This document shows, one piece after another, positions 5,988-8,819 of a stretch of 8,819 bases of DNA. Positions within the stretch are counted from its first letter, which is position 1; every line of letters begins with the position of its first letter. The notes under the pieces were generated by a model. The model was not told the origin of the DNA. It did no database searches and was given only the letters and a program-made list of their open reading frames with translations. The translations under genes were made by a program, and so were the position numbers. The DNA comes from Gammaproteobacteria bacterium (GTDB taxonomy: Bacteria; Pseudomonadota; Gammaproteobacteria; Arenicellales; JAOTYS01). Location: contig JAOTYS010000172.1 in NCBI GenBank assembly GCA_029861795.1, positions 1 through 8,819 on the forward strand. The letters are read 5' to 3'.

Positions 5988-8684
5988 ATGAACAAAGCTA
6001 AGCCGCTGATTCTGGTGGATGGATCTTCCTATCTGTACAGGGCCTTTCACGCTATGCCCAATCTCACCACCTCGGGTGGCGAAGCCACTGGTGCGATTTA
6101 TGGTGTGACCAATATGTTGCGCAAGCTTATCGACGATTTCGACCCGGAATACATGGCTGTGGTATTCGATGCCAAAGGCAAGACCTTTCGAGACAAGCTA
6201 TATCCGGAATACAAGGCAAATCGCGCTCGCATGCCGGATGAACTGCGCACGCAGATCGAGGCGGTTCACCAAATGGTTAGAGCTATGGGTTTGCCGCTGC
6301 TCATTATAGACGGAGTAGAGGCAGATGATGTTATCGGCACTTTGGCAGACCAGGCGGTTGAGACGGATTTAGATACCTTGGTATCCACCGGCGACAAGGA
6401 TATGGCCCAGCTTGTCAGCGATCACGTTCGCTTGGTGGATACTATGAAGGACGTGGTTTACGACTGCGAGGGCGTGGAGAAAAAATTTGGCGTTACACCA
6501 GATCGCGTTATCGATTTCTTGGCGCTTGTGGGTGACAGCTCGGACAACATTCCCGGCGTGCCAAAGGTGGGTCCCAAGACCGCAGCGAAATGGTTGAAGC
6601 AGTATGGGTCATTGAAGCAGGTGATGGCCCACGCAGACGAGATAGGCGGCAAGGTCGGCGACAATCTACGTGAGAGTCTCGATCAAATCCCGCTTTCGCG
6701 GGAACTTGTCACCATTAAGCGTGACGTCTCCATGGATCTGAGACCTAGTGACTTAAAGCGTGAGGCGCCTGACACCGATTCGTTACGATTGCTGTTTGCC
6801 AAGTATGAGTTCAAAACCTGGCTCGCAGAGCTCGGTGGTCTAAGACAAGAAGAACAAGCAAGCGGTCCAGGAGCGGTTCACTATGACAGTGTCTTGGAGG
6901 AGGCGAAGTTAGATCAATGGATAAAGCGTTTGTGCAAAGCGCCGGTGTTCGCGTTCGATACGGAGACCACCTCGCTGGATGCGATCTCGGCGGAATTAGT
7001 TGGGGTCTCTTTTTCTGACAAACCGGGTGAAGCGGTCTATGTGCCGGTGGCCCATGATTATGAGGGCGCGCCGCAACAGTTATCACGAGAATTTGTGCTC
7101 AACAAGTTGAAGCCGTTGCTGGAAGATCCCAATCAAGCGAAGGTGGGGCAAAACCTGAAGTACGATTGTACGGTATTGGCAAACTACGGTGTTGAGTTGA
7201 ACGGTATGCGCTTTGATACCATGCTTGAATCCTATGTGCTGGATAGCACAGCGACGCGCCACGACATGGACGGTTTATCGCTTAAATATCTGGGTCACAA
7301 GACCATAAAATACGATGAAGTGGCAGGGACCGGCAAGGCGAAGCTACTGTTTAATCAGATCCCGTTGGAGCAGGCGACACCTTACGCTGCTGAGGATGCC
7401 GATGTCACGCTACGCCTGCACCACGCCTTGTGGCCTAAGCTCGAAGCCATGCCGTCGTTGCACAAGCTTTTTGATGAAATCGAAATACCGCTGGTGCCAG
7501 TTCTTGTGCGGGTCGAGCGTAACGGCGTCAAGATCGACTCGACGATGTTGGCTGAACAGAGTCGCGAGTTGGCGAAGCGGATCAAAGAGATAGAAGACCA
7601 GGCCCATTCCATTGCTGGAATCGAATTCAATATCTCTTCGCCAAAGCAAATCCAAGAGGTGTTGTACGACCGGCTGAGTCTTCCAGTATTACGTAAGACG
7701 CCAAAAGGCCAACCGTCCACTGCTGAGAATGTGCTGCAAGAGCTGGCAGTGGATTTTGAATTGCCGCGGCTTATCCTTGAGCACCGCTCGATGAGCAAGC
7801 TCAAATCTACCTATACCGACAAGCTGCCGGCCATGATCAACCCCAGAACCGGCCGTTTGCATACTTCGTACCACCAAGCCGTCGCTGCAACCGGCAGACT
7901 CTCCTCCTCTGAACCCAACCTGCAGAATATTCCCATCCGTACCGCCGAGGGCCGTCGTATCCGCCAGGCCTTTGTCCCGGAGGACGGTTATAAGATGGTG
8001 TCGGTGGACTACTCGCAGATTGAGTTACGCATCATGGCTCATCTGTCCGGTGACGAAGGCCTGTTGCAGGCCTTTGCCGATGGTTTAGATGTGCATCGCG
8101 CCACCGCCGCGGAGGTGTTCGACACCGCATTGGAGGAGGTGAGCGAAGACCAGCGCCGACATGCCAAGGCGATTAATTTTGGATTGATTTACGGCATGTC
8201 CGCATTCGGGCTGGCGCAACAACTACGCATCGACCGGGCGAGTGCGCAGCAATATGTGGAGCTGTATTTTGCGCGCTACCCCGGTGTAAAGAAGTTTATG
8301 GATGACACCCGTGCCAAGGCGCACGAGGATAAGTATGTCGAGACGGTATTCGGCCGGCGGCTGTACCTTCCCGAGATCAATGCCAGCAACCATGTGCGAC
8401 GTCAATACGCAGAGCGCACTGCAATTAACGCACCCATGCAGGGTACCGCCGCAGATCTAATCAAGAAAGCCATGCTGGCAGTGGATCGCTGGATCCTGGA
8501 ATCGAAACCAGATGTACGCATGATCATGCAAGTCCACGACGAGCTGGTGTTTGAGATCAACGAAGCCGAAGTAGACAAGGCGGTCCCGCAGATCACGGAG
8601 CGTATGACTACTGTCGCAGATCTGTCAGTACCATTGGAAGTTGAGGCTGGCGTCGGCGATAACTGGGCGGCCGCCCATCCTTAG
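5988..8684 (+). CDS. polA: DNA polymerase I
   Basis: The 898-residue protein fills gaps in excision repair and replaces RNA primers on the lagging strand. Its domain order is 5' nuclease (1 to about 285), 3'-5' exonuclease (about 310-490) and family A polymerase. The 5' nuclease metal residues are present: D11, D61, E111, D113, D114, D136, D138, D183 and D186, offset by 2 from E. coli. The proofreading residues are intact: D324 and E326 (FDTET), D393 (NLKYD), Y466 and D470 (YAAEDADV). The polymerase motifs are A (D674 in VDYSQIELR), B (K727, F731, Y735 in KAINFGLIYG) and C (D851, E852 in QVHDELVFE), all offset by 31 from E. coli. The 29-residue difference lies in the linker between the 5' nuclease and the Klenow part, which is short here (near RQEEQASGPG). 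F731 matches the deoxynucleotide-type Phe (E. coli F762). All three activities should work. Confidence 0.99.
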   Translation: MNKAKPLILVDGSSYLYRAFHAMPNLTTSGGEATGAIYGVTNMLRKLIDDFDPEYMAVVFDAKGKTFRDKLYPEYKANRARMPDELRTQIEAVHQMVRAMGLPLLIIDGVEADDVIGTLADQAVETDLDTLVSTGDKDMAQLVSDHVRLVDTMKDVVYDCEGVEKKFGVTPDRVIDFLALVGDSSDNIPGVPKVGPKTAAKWLKQYGSLKQVMAHADEIGGKVGDNLRESLDQIPLSRELVTIKRDVSMDLRPSDLKREAPDTDSLRLLFAKYEFKTWLAELGGLRQEEQASGPGAVHYDSVLEEAKLDQWIKRLCKAPVFAFDTETTSLDAISAELVGVSFSDKPGEAVYVPVAHDYEGAPQQLSREFVLNKLKPLLEDPNQAKVGQNLKYDCTVLANYGVELNGMRFDTMLESYVLDSTATRHDMDGLSLKYLGHKTIKYDEVAGTGKAKLLFNQIPLEQATPYAAEDADVTLRLHHALWPKLEAMPSLHKLFDEIEIPLVPVLVRVERNGVKIDSTMLAEQSRELAKRIKEIEDQAHSIAGIEFNISSPKQIQEVLYDRLSLPVLRKTPKGQPSTAENVLQELAVDFELPRLILEHRSMSKLKSTYTDKLPAMINPRTGRLHTSYHQAVAATGRLSSSEPNLQNIPIRTAEGRRIRQAFVPEDGYKMVSVDYSQIELRIMAHLSGDEGLLQAFADGLDVHRATAAEVFDTALEEVSEDQRRHAKAINFGLIYGMSAFGLAQQLRIDRASAQQYVELYFARYPGVKKFMDDTRAKAHEDKYVETVFGRRLYLPEINASNHVRRQYAERTAINAPMQGTAADLIKKAMLAVDRWILESKPDVRMIMQVHDELVFEINEAEVDKAVPQITERMTTVADLSVPLEVEAGVGDNWAAAHP

Positions 8685-8702
8685 GCGAACGTTCCATCCT
8701 GA

Positions 8703-8752
8703 GGTGTCGCGGGGTAACATGTCTAATACGGGACAGCCAGTTACCGGACACC
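8703..8752. repeat. Imperfect inverted repeat downstream of polA
   Basis: GGTGTC (8703-8708) pairs with GACACC (8747-8752) and GGTAAC (8713-8718) pairs with GTTACC (8740-8745). Together they form a 12-bp stem with a 4/1 internal loop and a 21-base apical loop. No T run follows on either strand, so it is not a classic intrinsic terminator. The possible downstream start codon at 8719 would be the first three bases of the loop. Confidence 0.45.
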
Positions 8753-8819
8753 CGCGATGTGATGATCCTTGGTTGGAGCGGTTAATCTACAGTGCACATC
8801 AGCGGTCTAGCCGTGTGCG
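8719..8819 (+). CDS. Possible start of a downstream gene (3' end outside window), unknown product
   Basis: An ATG 34 bases after the polA stop opens a frame that stays open for 33 codons to the window edge (MSNTGQPVTGHPRCDDPWLE and onward). GGGG lies four bases before the ATG, only a weak ribosome-binding site, and a GTG at 8704 is an alternative start. The stretch is too short to assign to a family and this may not be a gene. Confidence 0.3.
   Translation, partial: MSNTGQPVTGHPRCDDPWLERLIYSAHQRSSRV

Noticed and set aside
1..8819. A defence island, mobile element or wholly new system
   Set aside because: The region is flanked by housekeeping uvrD and polA, composition looks even, and there are no recombinases, direct repeats or defence-type domains.

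Overview
This window looks like ordinary chromosomal DNA from a gammaproteobacterium of moderate GC content. The evidence is two housekeeping DNA-repair proteins that read very close to the Escherichia coli versions: UvrD at the left edge and DNA polymerase I at the right. There is also a DUF2782 protein near polA, a pairing known from Pseudomonas and relatives. I cannot name the genus. I see no insertion sequence, tRNA, rRNA, CRISPR array, phage gene or toxin-antitoxin pair.

Left part, plus strand: the C-terminal three quarters of uvrD (cut by the window edge), then a two-pass membrane protein with a degenerate GGDEF domain, then a small gamma-glutamylcyclotransferase-like protein. The GGDEF protein is the most interesting gene. 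Its signature and several substrate-pocket residues are lost, but the inhibitory-site motif RxxD is kept at exactly the expected spacing. That pattern suggests a c-di-GMP sensor rather than a cyclase.

Middle part, minus strand: four genes read in the same direction with gaps of 73, 83 and 45 bases. In transcription order they are a LOG-family (TIGR00730) nucleotide phosphoribohydrolase, a DUF2782 exported protein with a DxDxDG loop, an unrecognised small secreted protein with four cysteines, and an AcuC-like zinc deacetylase. They may form one operon, although a weak promoter-like sequence precedes DUF2782. The deacetylase gene converges on the cyclotransferase gene with only 13 bases between the stop codons.

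Right part, plus strand: polA is divergent from the LOG gene across a 220-base intergenic region. A plausible sigma70 promoter there would give an untranslated leader of over 100 bases. PolA keeps every catalytic residue of its three activities that I checked, with a linker about 29 residues shorter than in E. coli. After polA there is an imperfect inverted repeat and an open frame running off the window.

UvrD and Pol I belong to the same repair processes (nucleotide excision repair gap filling, mismatch repair), but six genes lie between them and nothing suggests co-regulation. I do not see a convincing new multi-gene system. The points worth following are the degenerate GGDEF protein, the secreted four-cysteine protein, and the composition of the four-gene minus-strand cluster.
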